A stretch of DNA of 64,000 bases from Puccinellia tenuiflora (GCA_012064385.1 QRDG01000473.1:5413066-5477065), one strand, 5' to 3'. Shown: positions 1-12,250, numbered from the stretch's first letter. Numbers and translations: made by a program. The notes: a model not told the origin generated them from the letters alone.

Positions 1-151
1 TTATAAGAACCACAAAATGACTTGCATAGATAATACATATCAACTTCACAGTTTAACAAGCAAGTCATTACAAGCCGATTGGCACAATTTCAGAACAAGT
101 AGTTCAAAAGACCTAAAAGGTTTTGCACCAGTAGTGCATCATTACAAAAAT

Positions 152-2413
152 TCAGTAGTCATTCAAAGGATGATCCTCTAGAGGAGTCGACTTCTCAGCT
201 GGAATTGGGGAGTCCTTCTTCACTGGAGACTTGTCTTTTGTTTGAGCAGTAGAGGCAGGAGCCGGCTTCACAGGAGGCTTGGTGGCGACTTTCTTCGTTT
301 GAAAACCAGTGCCTCTGGGACTCTTCATGTGCTTAGCCAGCTCTTTTTGTCTCTGTGCGTCGCCAGAGATAGCTCTTGAAGGAGTGGGCGCAGCAGGAGT
401 CTTCAATACGGGCTCTGCACCAGTTGGGTTGCTAAGCACAGGAGCCGCCGGAGAAGAAGAACTCGGCACAGCCGAAGAAGAAGGGGCACCAGCTGAGTCA
501 TGTGAGGGACGGCCAAATTTTACAATCTCAGGAGTCTCTGGAGCAACTCTTTTGTTCTCCAAGTCATAATGGTGAACCCATACCTCAGGATCCATCTTGT
601 TGGCAATCTCACAGGCATAGGGGCGTACCAACTTCTCCTCAGCCTTGAAGTCATTCTAGGTAAAAGGCTTGCCATCTTCATGTTGTTCTAGCTTCCCCAT
701 AGTAAGCAATGCTGGCTCCAAGACAGTGGGGTAATAGCTGTGGGCTAAGGCAAGGATTCTGATGGAGGCTCTCCTCAAGGAGGATTGCTTCCAAAGCCGC
801 ATATACCCTGGCGCCCTTGACAACTCATCCACCAGACATTCAGGCTCTTTGGGGCACTTGCCCTTGGCATTCAGATATTTCACCATAGCACGGGCTCCCT
901 CTTGTAGCCCATGACAGTGGTCCAGCATCTCATGAAGTTGCTTGCTAGTGGGCAGCTTGAGTTTTGGGGAGTCAGGCCCTGCAGAAAGAAATCAATGCAT
1001 ACCAGTTGAGAGGTAATTCAGATAAGTGCAAAGAAGGAGTAAGCAAAGGCACAAACTTACCAAATATATGCTGGCACATGGCCCCAATTCCTTTGCGGCA
1101 GGTGTCAAAGACAGCTTTCAGATCATTGTGTGCCTTTTGAGCAATTCTCTTGGCATCTGCAGACTCTTTTTTCACCTGCTCCAGTTGAGCAGATAAAGCC
1201 TTCAGATCCTTCTCCAATTGAAGGGAGTGCTCTTTTTCAGCTTGGGCAGACCTGGCGCGAGCGGCTGCCTGGTCCTCCAGCTCCTTCATGTCCCTCTTCA
1301 TCTTGGAGATAAGGTTCTGCAACCACAAGCCAAATTTTTACAAGTCAGAATTGATAAGACAGATTTTACAAGTCAGCTTTACAAGTCAAGCAGAGAACTC
1401 ATGAGCTCCAAGTCGTCACAAGTCAACAACTTGGCGCTTGGGGGCTACTCAGGAGTCGGATTTTTTCTTTAGAGCCAGCAGACATGGGTCCTAGTCAACA
1501 AGTCATCAGCTCCAAGTCGTCACAAGTTAACAACTTGGCGCTTGGGGACTACTCGCAGGGCAGAAATTTTTTCTACAAATTAAGTACCAGTAAATTACAT
1601 TGATTTGTAGCTCCAAGTCGTCGCAGGCTGACAACTCGGCGCTTGGGGGCTACTCGTGGAAAAGTTTTTGGTCCAAGAACCCGACAGCCAGTAAATTAGC
1701 AGCCCTGAGTCCTAGTAGAGCTAAGGACTTAGTGCTTGGGGGCTACAGAGTGCAATTTTTTTCTACACAACAATTGAGTTCAATTTCAAAGCAAAGCACC
1801 TATCTTAATCACAAGTCACCGCAGACAGGTGCTTGGGGGCTACTGCAATAGGAGGCTACCAGAAAGTATAAAAGGTAGAAGTCATAAAGCTTACGTTATG
1901 AATCATGTGAAGAGACCTAAGGGCTGCTTGCTCGTCATCCTTTAGTCTGGCGGATTGATCATTCAAGTCGACAGCTTGAGCATAAGCCTCAGAGAAAGAC
2001 ATATTATCAGCCACTCGAAGTCGACTGTAGTCAATAGAGGACTTGGCCGGCTTGTTGTTTGGTTGAGCAATAGGAGTCGCCTTCGGAGGGGCCAGATGGG
2101 CTTGAGGTGCGGCGACAGGAGTCCCAGTCCCAGAGGAGGGCTGGGCCATCAGTGGAGTCGCTTCCCGAGTCTTTGAAGGGGACTTGGGGATAGTGGGAGC
2201 TGTAGTGGCACCTGCAAAAGCAGGTGTGGAGGGACCTGTCCTCGTGCTTGTTGTCTGAGAAGCCGAAGGAGGGACAGGCCCACGAGCCGATGTGACATCA
2301 GTCATGCTTGGGAGTTTGGTGACCTTGACACAAGTTCGAGCCCTGAAATAGATAAAGTCAAAAGTCAGCAATAAATCTAGTGAAAAGGAAAAGCAGAAGT
2401 CATTTGAATGCAA
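152..2413 (-). pseudogene. Gypsy-associated gag-like/accessory protein, three exons, one nonsense codon
   Basis: Three coding blocks read on the minus strand. Block 1 (about 2345-1890) is Ser/Thr/Pro/Ala-rich and ends in an acidic helical stretch. Block 2 (about 1320-1060) is a Glu/Lys/Ala-rich coiled coil containing KMKRDMKELEDQAAARA. Block 3 (about 980-152) contains LDHCHGLQEGARAMVKYLN and a basic, Pro-rich tail. Blocks 1 and 2 are separated by an intron-like stretch full of about 100-bp repeats. Inside block 3 a TAG at 656-658 interrupts an otherwise continuous frame: the reading on both sides (...GKPFT / NDFKAEEKLV...) is in phase, so a single base change explains the break. The role of this protein in the element is not established; a structural gag-like or accessory function is inference. 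No catalytic motifs are seen. Confidence 0.55.
1408..1852 (-). repeat. Five diverged ~100-bp repeats with CTTGGGGGCTACT core
   Basis: The core CTTGGGGGCTACT, or a one-base variant, begins at 1437, 1541, 1642, 1735 and 1832, so the period is about 93-104 bp. The first three copies share an upstream block, CTCCAAGTCGTCACAAGT followed by AACAACTTGGCG; the last two keep only the core. Because it lies between two coding blocks of the antisense ORF it is probably intronic. Confidence 0.75.
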
Positions 2414-2494
2414 ATAGAGTAAACAGAGAAGTCATACCCAGCGTTAGTTTCTAGGTCCAAGGAGGCCTGAGAGTCAGAAGAGGGCATAGACATG

Positions 2495-3928
2495 TGATGT
2501 CTACACACGCTTCTATTCTTGTAGACAGTGTTGGGCCTCCAAGAGCAGAGGCTTGTAGAACAGCAGCAAGTTTCCCTTAAGTGAATCACCCAAGGTTTAT
2601 CGAACTCAGGGAGGTAGAGGTCAAAGGTATCCCTCTCAAGCAACCCTGCAATCACAATACAAAAAGTCTCTTGTGTCCCCAACACACCCAATACACTTGT
2701 CAGATGTATAGGTGCACTAGTTCGGCGAAGAGATAGTGAAATACAAGTAATATGGATGATTATAAGTTAGTAATTGCAATCTGAAATAAAAATGGCAGCA
2801 AGCAAACATGTAGCAGAACTTGTTGTAAACGGTGTTTCAATGCTTAGAAACAAGGCCTAGGGATCATACTTTCACCAGTGGTCACTCTCAACAATGCAAT
2901 CATAATTGAATATAAATATAAGCACTTCAATATACTACTCCGAAGTATTCTCCGGCTGGATAATGAACACTAATTCATTGTGTAGCAATGCAAAAGCACG
3001 CCTCAAACATATATTCCCAAGTACTAATGAATACCCCACACTGGACCATGAGCATTCATAGGAGGTACTAACACACCACAATTTTATATAGAGACATCCA
3101 ACTCAAATAATAAATAAGTGAACAAGTATCTTGTGAAATATAGCCTAAAGACCCACACGGTGCACACACTGTCACCTTTACACACGTGGGACAAGGAGTC
3201 TCCGGAGATCACATAAATAAAGCCCACTTGAGTAACATAACAACATCTAGATTGCAAAGCTCATGATCACATATAGATCACATCATGGGAGAGAGAGATA
3301 TAGACCACATGGCTACCGGTACGGCCCTCAGCCCCGAGGGAGAACTACTCCCTCCTCATCATGGGAGTCAGCAACGGCGATGAAGATGGTGGTGGAGTCG
3401 ATGGAGATGGCTCCGGGGGCACTTCCCCGTCCCGGCAGGGTGCCGGAACAGAGACTTCTGTCCCCCAAAACTTGTCGGCGATGGCGGCGGCGCTGCAGAT
3501 GTTTCTTTGGAATATGACGGGGTTCGTCTAGGTTTTATGCGTCGGGAGCAATATATAGGCGAAAGGGCGGCGTCGGAGGGCTCCCGTGGTCCCCACACCA
3601 CCTGGTGGCGCGGCAGGCATGGGTCCCGCGCCACCCTATGGTGTGGCCGGCCCACGGCCCTCCAGGTCCTCTCCTTCGGGCTCCGTGTAGTCCATTGAAT
3701 TATAAGACTGCTGTTTTTTGTCCCGTCCAATTCCAAGAATATTTCCTTAAGTACTTTTCTGAAACGGGAAAACAGCAGAAAACAGGAACTGGCACTGTGG
3801 CATCTTGTTAATAGGTTAGTTCCAAAAAAATGCATAAAAATGCTATAAGATGTAAACAAAACATGTAGCAAATGGTATGAAAACAAGCATGGATCATAAG
3901 AAATTATAGATACGTTGGAGACGTATCA
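2495..3928 (-). repeat. 3' LTR of an antisense LTR retrotransposon (TGATACGTCTCC type)
   Basis: On the minus strand the LTR begins TGATACGTCTCCAACGTATC (plus-strand end at 3928) and finishes ...GTAGACATCA at 2495, giving TG...CA ends and about 1434 bp. It is followed on the internal side by a purine-rich tract reading AAGCTTGGGGATGC on the minus strand (3929-3942), the expected polypurine tract of a 3' LTR. LTRs starting this way are abundant in Triticeae. The partner 5' LTR is not seen in the window. The insertion cut the gypsy-associated ORF of 1-2494. Confidence 0.8.
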
Positions 3929-5707
3929 GCATCCCCAAGCTTAGTTCTACTCGTCCTCGAGTAGGTAAAACGATAACAAATAATTTCTTAGGAGACATGC
4001 TAACTCACAATCTAGATCAACATAGCAATGCAAAGCACATGATGTGAATAAGGTGATCCAAAACAATTGTCTATAGTTGACATTAAGCAAACAATGATTA
4101 ACAAATGCTAGCTAAAAGAAGCTAGAACTTTTCATGAATCAGCGTGTTGGAGACAAGAAACCATACATAAGGTTTAGAAAGAAGGATAGTAAATTGTGTC
4201 TCCAATGTAAAATGTCAATCAATCTTCAAAGCATCAAATTCAGTCGATAATAGAAATAGCCAAGCTCAAGTCAAGTGTCCTTTATCCATCCACTTAACTT
4301 ATCAACTGTTATGTAGTCCACTCAACTAATACAAGCAAGAAGAAGGCTTGGCACCATGAGGTCATGGCAAAGAGAATAATAATGGGGGTTTGGAAGGCCA
4401 AAAAGAAAGGCTCAAACAGTGGAAGAGGTAACCACAAGACAAGAGGGAGTCCCGTAGTAGACACTGAATGAGGAGTAGTGATTGCCATGCAACGGATGCA
4501 CATAGAGCTATATGAATGGAAGCTCTCCAATGGAACTAGTGGGGGTGCATCCAACTTGCTTGCTTATGAAGACCTAGAGCTCACTTGAGGAGGCTCATCA
4601 TTGGAATATACAAGCCAAGTTCTATAACGTTTGGTCCCCACATAGTTATACTAATGAAGCATGAAAACTCACTATAATGATGTAGGTGCTACTAGCACAA
4701 GTGTGGAATAAAAGGATAGTAGTGTTGCCCCCTCTCTCATTTTATATTCTTTTTTTATTTTTCTCTTTTTTGCTTTTTGCTTTTTGAGGCCTTTGTGGCT
4801 CTTTTATATTTTTCTCTCATTGGTCTCTTTTGGACTCTTTTGATTGGCCACTTTGGACTCTTTTCAATATGCTCACAGGTAGAGGCAACACTCTATTTTA
4901 CAAGATGATCATCACACTTTTTTGGTGTACTCAAAACTCAAAGACTAATACATGGTGTATGGTGGATATGCATGATCGAGCGTAGTGTGGAAAAGATGTA
5001 AAACATGTGGAAAACCACGCATCACACTAACTCAAATGGTCAAGCAATACTATATGGTAATGAAGTAAAAATGACATAAAGTCATGTAATGTAAATGATG
5101 GATGTTCCATGGCAATGTATCTCGGAACAGCTATGGAAATGTTGTGATAGGTAGATATGGTGGCTGTTTTGAGGAAGATAGTTGTCTTATGTGTAGGAGA
5201 ACAAGATGAAGATCTCCCACAGGGTTGGATGTACTTTCGAAGTATGCACCAATCTCAATGTGAAAAAGGGCAATGCAAAGTACCGAAGAGGCTAGCAAAA
5301 TATGGAGGTGGAAGTGCCAAAAACCAAAAACTCACATAGCATGTCGTATATTGCAAACAACTAACAGTATCAAAGTTTTACAAATGGTTAGAGACACCCC
5401 GAGAGGGATCGTGGCGGCGACACAAGTGCCCCGTTGGCTTCCCCGACCGTTGCAGTAACTATACCATTAGAAACTTCTTTTCAACTAAGAGGAAATCACG
5501 ACACTAAAGCACTATTGACTTAAGTTGTTTTTAGTTCAGAAAAGTACGGCTCCACGCTCTACTAACACATCTTCACTAATCAGCTCTTAACAACATTAAC
5601 CAACATATTTTAACCATTAGTTATTTTAATACCTCAAAACAATTGAAGAGGAGCAAGTTATCTACACAAAGGTCTACAAGACTATGCAGCTTTTCTCTAT
5701 TTCATAC
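3929..5707 (-). mobile_element. Internal 3' region of the antisense retroelement (left part)
   Basis: Sequence between the 3' LTR and the nested gypsy insertion. It shows no credible coding region and contains a T-rich stretch (about 4740-4870) and the polypurine tract next to the LTR. It resumes at 15683 on the far side of the nested element, as shown by the CATAC target duplication at both breaks. With no gag or pol visible in the combined ~3.1 kb, this is a truncated copy or a non-coding (LARD-like) element. Confidence 0.65.
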
Positions 5708-8700
5708 TGTAACAGCCCTAACTTGGTAATGAAAAATACGAAGGATTTTTTCACTTTTTTTTTGCATTCATGTTTGCATCATGGCATATCTTTAAATTGT
5801 TTTTGTGACAAACCACAAATGGAAAATAATAAAAAGAGGGAAGCCAAACTTCCCAAAACCTTTACTTACTTGAAATGCAAACTATGATGCAACCTTTAAC
5901 ATGACAGGTGACCATTGGTTCAACAAGTTCCCTAGGTTCACCCTAATGCACAAGAACCAAATGGATGGGTTCCAATTTGTTTCCAACTTCCTTAGGCCCT
6001 AAAGTGTGGTTCAACGCTCCTGCTTGTTTGTGAGCCATGCCATCTCACTCAAAAGTCCAGATAAATGTATGGTGAGCTGTTTTACCTTGTGGAGAAACTC
6101 CCAGAATTTTTGTATATTTTTCGGCAATTGTTTTGGTGCCCAAATAAAACCTAGCCTTTCTGCCAATTTCTGGTCATTCGGAATGACCCGGATTTTTCCG
6201 AATCAATTCCGGACCAGTCGGAATTTTCCGGACCTTTCCAGAAAATTCCGGATGAAGCACAGTGACGACAATGGACACTGGCGCCATGCCGCCCGCACCC
6301 ATGCCGCTGCCGCCGTGGCTTCACCTGCCCTCGACGCCGTGGCCCCCCTTGAAGTCAAAGCCGCATGCCGTGACGCCCTCGACCTCACCCGCTCCTTTTC
6401 CCCTCTGCTCTCTCTCTATCTCGTCCCCCTCCCGAGCTCCCTAGGAAGCCCTCCGTAGTGTCGCCGCCATCGCCGTCGATTCGCCGCACTTGGAGTTCCC
6501 CGGCGCAAACCGACGCCACCCTCTCCTCCGCCTCGACCTCCTCTCCTTCCCCACCGGCGGAATCGAGCCGGGAAGCCCGGAGCCGACGAGTTCGTCCTCG
6601 ACTTCTTCCGCGTAGGCCGAGCTCGATTTCGGTCGTCTCGGTCCAGCATCGCCGCCGCCGAGTGCACCCCTGCAACGAGGGTGAGCCCCTCATCCTTCTG
6701 GACAGCTACCTGCTCCCCCTTTCCCTCTCTTGCTTGCTCTTGGTGCGCACCCGCCATTGCCGTTGTTTTTCTGCCCAGATTCGAGCCGTCCGGAATCACC
6801 CGGATTATTCCGGATCGATTCCGGGTCGACCGGATTTTTCCGGACATTTCCGGACGAATTCCGAAACCCCAACCGAAAGATTTTGAGGTCACCTCGGATT
6901 TGGCTCGGAATGAGCCCGGATTATTCCAGACCATCCGGAATATTCCGGACCAATCCGGATAAATTCCGAACCAGCTGTGAACTGTGTGAACTTTGCAATT
7001 TGACTTCTTTTCGTTAAAACTTACAAATGGTATACCAATTTGATCAGTGTTTCAAATGCTTTCTAAACATGCTAGTAACACCTCATGACAACACTTTGGA
7101 CGTTGACATTAATCTTGAATTGGATAAAAGATATAAGTCCAAATAACCTTTTAAAATTGCTAGTTAAGCATCGGTGCTCCAAAAATTACAAATAAATTAC
7201 CGAAGTGATTGGAATGATAAACCCTAACCTTTTCATGTCATGTTCATGCATTTTGAGCTATTTCACTAATAATTCATTAATCTATGAAGAACGTGGTCAC
7301 TAAGCTAAATGTGGGGTTGCTTCCAAATAATTTTCCTAATTATTTGGCTCCCCATTTAATTGTGCCCTTAAGTTATATAATGGAATCCTTGCATAAATTT
7401 TGACATGACATCATGTGATTGAGCATCGCATCTTGTGTTCATGTGATTTATGTGTGTTTTGTATTTCTTTTGGGTATCGATAGATTCCGGAGTAGAGGGT
7501 CTCTCTACTTACCCCGACGAGCACTACTTCACGCCCGGGCAGCAAGGCAAGAGATAACCTAACCTTCTTGGCATCTAGCATCCTATGTTTTTATAAACTT
7601 ATTTTATCCACTATAATATTGCATGCGGTTCAAATGTCTCTTTTGGTCAATAATATAGAGAATCCTACAAATGCATGTTATTCCCCGAGCCAATCACATG
7701 TATCCCCACCTATGAACCCTAGCAATGATGTGTTGGCCGGAGACAAGAATATAAGTGTTGTTTTTATATGCTTAGCTATACTTAGCCATGCTTAGCTAAA
7801 TGCTAGCAATGTCCGTTGTTAAATTCCATAATTGTTGATGTTGATGGAATGATTCGGGCATGGTGGATAAATGTGATGATTAATTAAAATGCTAAGACGG
7901 CTTGGGTGAGTTGCCATCGGGGATGGTGTTTTGCCTCACTCTAGCCCCTAGGTGCGAGTTCTTTACCTCTTGAACCAAGACGAGCGTGCTGCCATTGGTG
8001 GGTGTATGGGCGCCTTACTGACCAAATAACTTGTGCGGGCGTATCCAAGGGTCCTCTAGTTTGCTATTTCCATTTGCCGTGTGTGTGAGCGGGAAAAGAA
8101 ATGATGAGGATGGTGGTGTTTAGGACGTGGCGATGGGGCAGGGGCTGAGGCTGGGTAAACTTGCCCTGTGGCCACAGATGACTCTTGGATATTCTCACGC
8201 GAGGTAAAGGTTTAACCGCGCCTGCTTGCCGGCCTTCCCCGGAAGAGGGCCAACTAGGTGAGCCGGACGGTACCAATGGATAAGAAGCTGGGAGGTCCCT
8301 CGGGAACCTGGCAACTTTCACATAGTACACCCCTGCAGGGTTAATCTTTTCGAAAAGCCGTGTCCGCGGTTATGGACGACTTGGGAATGGACGATAAGAT
8401 CATAGAGAATCTTAACCTAATTTTTATGGCAGCTAAAGGTTGCATTAATCAACGTGTGGTAAAGGTTCATTTCCTCGAGGGTGAGTCGAGGGAGTGCCTT
8501 TGTGTGAGATGAGTGGTGATGGTTGCGAGTAGGTTCACCGAGAACCGAAAGGTGATAATGATACTCTCTTACCCCTTTATAAAAATACTCTGAGTAGACG
8601 AATGCCATGTGTCAATTATATTTCTGTTTATGAAACTTAGCTTTATGCAAAAGAAATACATATAAAGCTTTAGAGCCTCCGTCAGTCATTGGGCCTATAT

Positions 8701-9138
8701 CGCCCTACTAAACTTGCGAGTACATCGTACTCAGTCTCTCTTTGCTGCCTCTATGGTTTTGTATTTCAGAGGAGGATGACACCGAGCAACTAGGTGGGTT
8801 CTTCGTTGACGTCGACTACTAGTCTGGGGTTCCCAGGTGGCAGCTTGGGACCGTGGAACAAGCTGGCTGGGATGATTTTATTGTAGGCCTCTTAGGCCAT
8901 ATTTTGCTTCTTGTTGTTAGACAACACTACCCGCTTCCGCTTGTTGAATTGTTGGATCTGTGATCCTTTTGCTTGTAATATTTGTATTCCTCTCTTTATA
9001 TGAGTTGCTTTATATCTTGTGTCGTAGAGTCATGCTTTGTGCCAGTTCTGTTCCACAAGTCTCGATCTTTGTCTTATACATTGAGAGTTGTGTCGGATTC
9101 ATAGCCTCTCTGTATAATTCCGGGGTCGGGGCGCTACA
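5708..9138 (+). repeat. 5' LTR of the nested gypsy element
   Basis: Carries three arrays of CCGGA motifs at about 10-bp spacing (6178-6254, 6790-6865, 6895-6970), a GC-rich stretch (about 6270-6690) ending in a splice-donor-like GAGG/GTGAGC, and two short exon-like blocks near 7490-7555 and 8770-8820. Short ORFs inside it are repeated in the other LTR and are not independent genes. Confidence 0.93.
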
Positions 9139-9153
9139 AGTTGGTATCAGAGC
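9139..9153 (+). promoter_or_regulatory. tRNA-Met primer binding site
   Basis: TTGGTATCAGAGC starts three bases after the 5' LTR end; TGGTATCAGAGC matches the 3' end of plant initiator tRNA-Met and is the usual primer site of Ty3/gypsy elements. Confidence 0.92.
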
Positions 9154-9979
9154 AGGACTACCTGTAGGAAACCCTTCTATTGGTCGATGTCGAGTCTAGT
9201 GAAAATTATTTTCAACCTAAAAATGAGTTGTGAAAACCTTCTTAGGATTCTTTTTGCTTCTCATCCAACTCGCTCTACTCTGATTCTTACCTCTATTTGT
9301 TTTATGCTTGGTGTCGATGTTTAGGTTCTCGGGGTTTGGGTTCCTACCTTTAGTTACTAGTTATCCTTACTCCTCTGGCAAATCTAAAACGTGAAGAAAG
9401 GGAGTATGATGGTTCGTCAAGATATTCCTTTGCTTTAGCCAAGATCTTGAACCGAAGGTCCCGGATTGTTCTAGGGCTTCGGTGTAGTGATTCATGAGGG
9501 TTGTCACCCTTGTGAGCATTATGCTATTGCGAGTCCTGGTGCATGAAGCTGATCTTTAACCCAAGATCTTATCTGTGAACCCTGGTGCTAATGGTTAAAC
9601 CCTACGTAGGTTGGCAGAAATTGAAGTTAGTCTCCAAGCTCGAGATTGCAGCCGTAATTGTTTTCCTCAACAATGCTACTCTCTGTCACTAGCTTATCTA
9701 GGCTCTCTGCCTTGCAAGCATCTGAATCAAGACGGGATTGCTCTTAGCGAGTTTTCCATCAATACTTGTGATCCCTCCGGTAACACCCGTTCCTGAAACC
9801 CTTTCGGCACTAGTTGTCGGAAGAGTGCCACAAGGGTTTCTGCAATAGCTTGCAATTGTTGTTAGCCGTTCCTTAGTCTAAATCTGTCCTGTGTTATTGC
9901 ATCATGGCTGCAAGGATCCAATGATCTATCTTATCTGTCAGAATTGGTTACTAACTTATCGTTGTTCCAATTCTTCAGA

Positions 9980-11995
9980 ATGGCTCCTACCCGTCGTGGG
10001 GAACAGAGCAACCCTGATCCACCACCGCCATCCTCAATGGCGGAGGTTATGATGGCTATCGAACAAAACCGCCTGCGCAATGAGCTGTTGCTCGAGCAGC
10101 TGGTCCAGCAAGGGGCCAGGAGGAACACGGACTGCACCACCCTCAACCAGTTCTTGCGGTCCCAACCTCCTACATTCTCTGAAGCTAAGGAGCCGCTTGA
10201 TGCGGATGATTGGCTTCGGGCTATCGAGCGCAAGTTTGCCGCTCTTCACGTCCCGGCGGCGGAGCATGTCAACTTCGCCACCTACCTTCTGGAAGGAGCC
10301 GCCGGCTCCTGGTGGGAGAGCCACGTGGCGATGGTTGCCGCGGGCCATGTTGTCACTTGGGAGGAGTTCCGCACCGCCTTCCGTGCGGCGTATATCCCCA
10401 AGCCCATCCTCGAGCTCAAGAGGCGGGAGTTCCTGGACCTAACCCAGGGACGCATGGACGTCCAGTCCTATGGACGGGAGTTTAACCACCTCTCCCGTTA
10501 CGCCCCTCGGGATGTGACGAATGATGAGGACAAGCAATACCTCTTCCGCAAGGGGCTCGCCCCTCGTCTTCGATACGAGCTCCTACCCTTCAAGTTCACC
10601 TCCTACCAAGAGCTCTACAACCAGGCTCTCACCATGGAGCAAGGCAGGAAGGAGCTAGAGGCTTCTAAGAGGCCAGTTTCCGCTGATCACCAGAGCTCCT
10701 CCTCCTCCGAGGGCAAGAAGCGCAAGGTCTTCGTGCCTTTCAGCGCCGTGCCAAAGGCGCCCTTCGCGCCGAAGCCCACCGGGTACCTACCACCTCCACC
10801 TCGCCCAGCTACTTCGACCTTGGGTGCGGATGGAAGTGGGTACCACCCTCAGCTGCCTCCACCACCGCAGAGGCCCACTTGTTTCACCTGTGGCCAGCCG
10901 GGGCACTTCTCCAGGGAGTGTCCCCAGAAGGCACCGGCTACCTCAGCACCTGCACCTGCTCCCTCTACACCAGCCGCCAAGGCCGTGCCCATCAGCCGTG
11001 GTCGCCTAACCCACGTCTCGGCTGAAGGAGTTGAACGGGACCCCCGTGTTCTCATGGGTATGCTTCGAATCAATGGTTCTCCAGCTTCAGTCTTATTTGA
11101 TTCTGGAGCATCGCATTCATTCATATCCATATCGTTTGCACTCAACCGTCAAATACCGTTTGAGGATATGGACTCCCTGTTAGTGGTCAAGACCCCAGGC
11201 TCTAGTTGGCACACTCACTGGATGACTCCGGAGGTTCATATTTCTATAGCGACAATTCCTTTCCCGTTTTCGTTGATAGCACTAAAGTCAGTGGGGTTAG
11301 ATGTCATCCTGGGCATGGATTGGCTAGTCACATATCAGGCCAAGCTAGATTGTGTTGCCAAGACTGTCACAGTAAACCACCCAACCTATGGACTAGTGCG
11401 GTATTGGTCCCCTACTTCTGTAACTCCGTCCACTGCCACTCCCCACTCTCCGAAGATCGGTCCTATTTTCCTGGAGGGTGTCACCCCACCTGAGATACAT
11501 GAGGTGGTTGTGGTGTGTGATTTCCCCGATATCTTTCCTGAAGAATTGCCTGGCATGCCACCTGATCGAAGTGTGGAATTCATCATTGAATTGGTTCCGG
11601 TAACCGCCCCAACTTTCAGAAGGCTCTACCGCATGTCAGCGGAAGAGCTAACCGAATTGGAGAAGCAACTTGATGAGCTGCTGGAAAAGGAATTCGCCCG
11701 TCCGAGTAGCTCACCTTGGGGCTGCCCAGTCATCTTTGTCAAAGAAAGGAATACCCATGATCCTCGGCTGGTTGTTGATTACCGCCCTTTGACTGCGGTG
11801 ACCGCCAAGGACAAGTATCCTATTCCTCGAATAACTGACCTATTCGATCATCTAGCCGGTGCAACGGTATTTTCCAAGATGGATCTGAGGTCAGGATACC
11901 ATCAGATAAAAATTAGAAAGGAGGATATCCCGAAGACGACTTTCACTACTCAATATGGCTTATATGAGTATACCCCGGCAGAAAAGTTACTATGA
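9980..11995 (+). pseudogene. Ty3/gypsy gag-protease-RT polyprotein, truncated by internal deletion
   Basis: The start is taken at ATG 9980 (MAPTRRGEQ...), as upstream in-frame codons lack an ATG and gypsy gags commonly start this way. Order: retrotransposon gag domain containing LEGAAGSWWE (about 10280-10320); Pro-rich linker; CCHC zinc knuckle CFTCGQPGHFSREC (about 10879-10920); aspartic protease with FDSGASHSF (about 11096-11122); reverse transcriptase beginning with PSSSPWGCPVIFVK and VVDYRPLTAVT and reaching KMDLRSGYHQIKI. The RT stops near 11980, before the YxDD catalytic box, and the frame ends in ...EKLL. The downstream palm, RNase H and integrase core are missing. The gag and protease frames are open, so the copy could make gag but not reverse transcribe itself. 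Confidence 0.93.
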
Positions 11996-12240
11996 CAAAC
12001 ACCATCAAAAAGTTCACTATGAAATTGGTGATAAGCTTATCCTCGAGTCTCTCCTCTCTGAGGTGTTCGTCGCTTCGGAATCAAGGGCAAATTAGCTCCC
12101 CGCTATGTTGGCCCTTTCACCGTCCTAGCCAAGTGAGGAGATCTCTCCTATCAACTTGAGTTGCCTACCAATTTCCCGGATGTTCCTGATGTGTTTCATG
12201 TTTCCCTCTTCCCTCTTCCTACTCTAGGAATCTCGGGGCG
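11983..12240 (+). pseudogene. Integrase C-terminal remnant of the gypsy pol
   Basis: Just after the RT truncation point the sequence reads, in another frame, SYYDKHHQKVHYEIGDK and then LAPRYVGPFTVLAK, typical of the region after the gypsy integrase core, followed by SYQLELPTNFPDVPDVFHVS. One in-frame stop and a frame change are present, and no chromodomain is recognisable. The breakpoint at about 11976-11985 joins RT directly to this segment, so one internal deletion of several kb is the simplest explanation. Confidence 0.8.
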
Positions 12241-12250
12241 AGATTCTTGT

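Larger units (their letters stand above)
1..2494 (-). mobile_element. Truncated gypsy-type retroelement, gag-like/accessory ORF region
   Basis: Antisense retroelement body cut on its right side by the LTR that begins at 2495 and running off the window on the left. It holds the exons of a gypsy-associated protein (see pseudogene 152-2413) and a repeat-filled intron. No LTR, reverse transcriptase or integrase is visible in this part, so the family cannot be fixed. Assignment as gypsy-associated rests on the protein pattern: a Ser/Pro/Ala-rich segment, then a coiled coil, then a conserved Cys-rich block, which is common in grass gypsy elements annotated as 'putative gypsy type transposon'. Confidence 0.55.

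Noticed and set aside
1408..1852. Regularly spaced repeats reminiscent of a CRISPR array
   Set aside because: Period is about 100 bp, repeats diverge strongly, the context is a plant retroelement intron and no cas genes exist. It is a retroelement intron repeat.
3368..3886. 172-codon minus-strand frame
   Set aside because: Lies wholly inside the LTR at 2495-3928 and has low-complexity composition; no coding support.
6006..7017. Several open frames of 60-170 codons in the GC-rich LTR segment, repeated at 12563-13562
   Set aside because: They occur in overlapping frames on both strands of the LTR, differ by frame-changing indels between the two LTRs, and match no domain.
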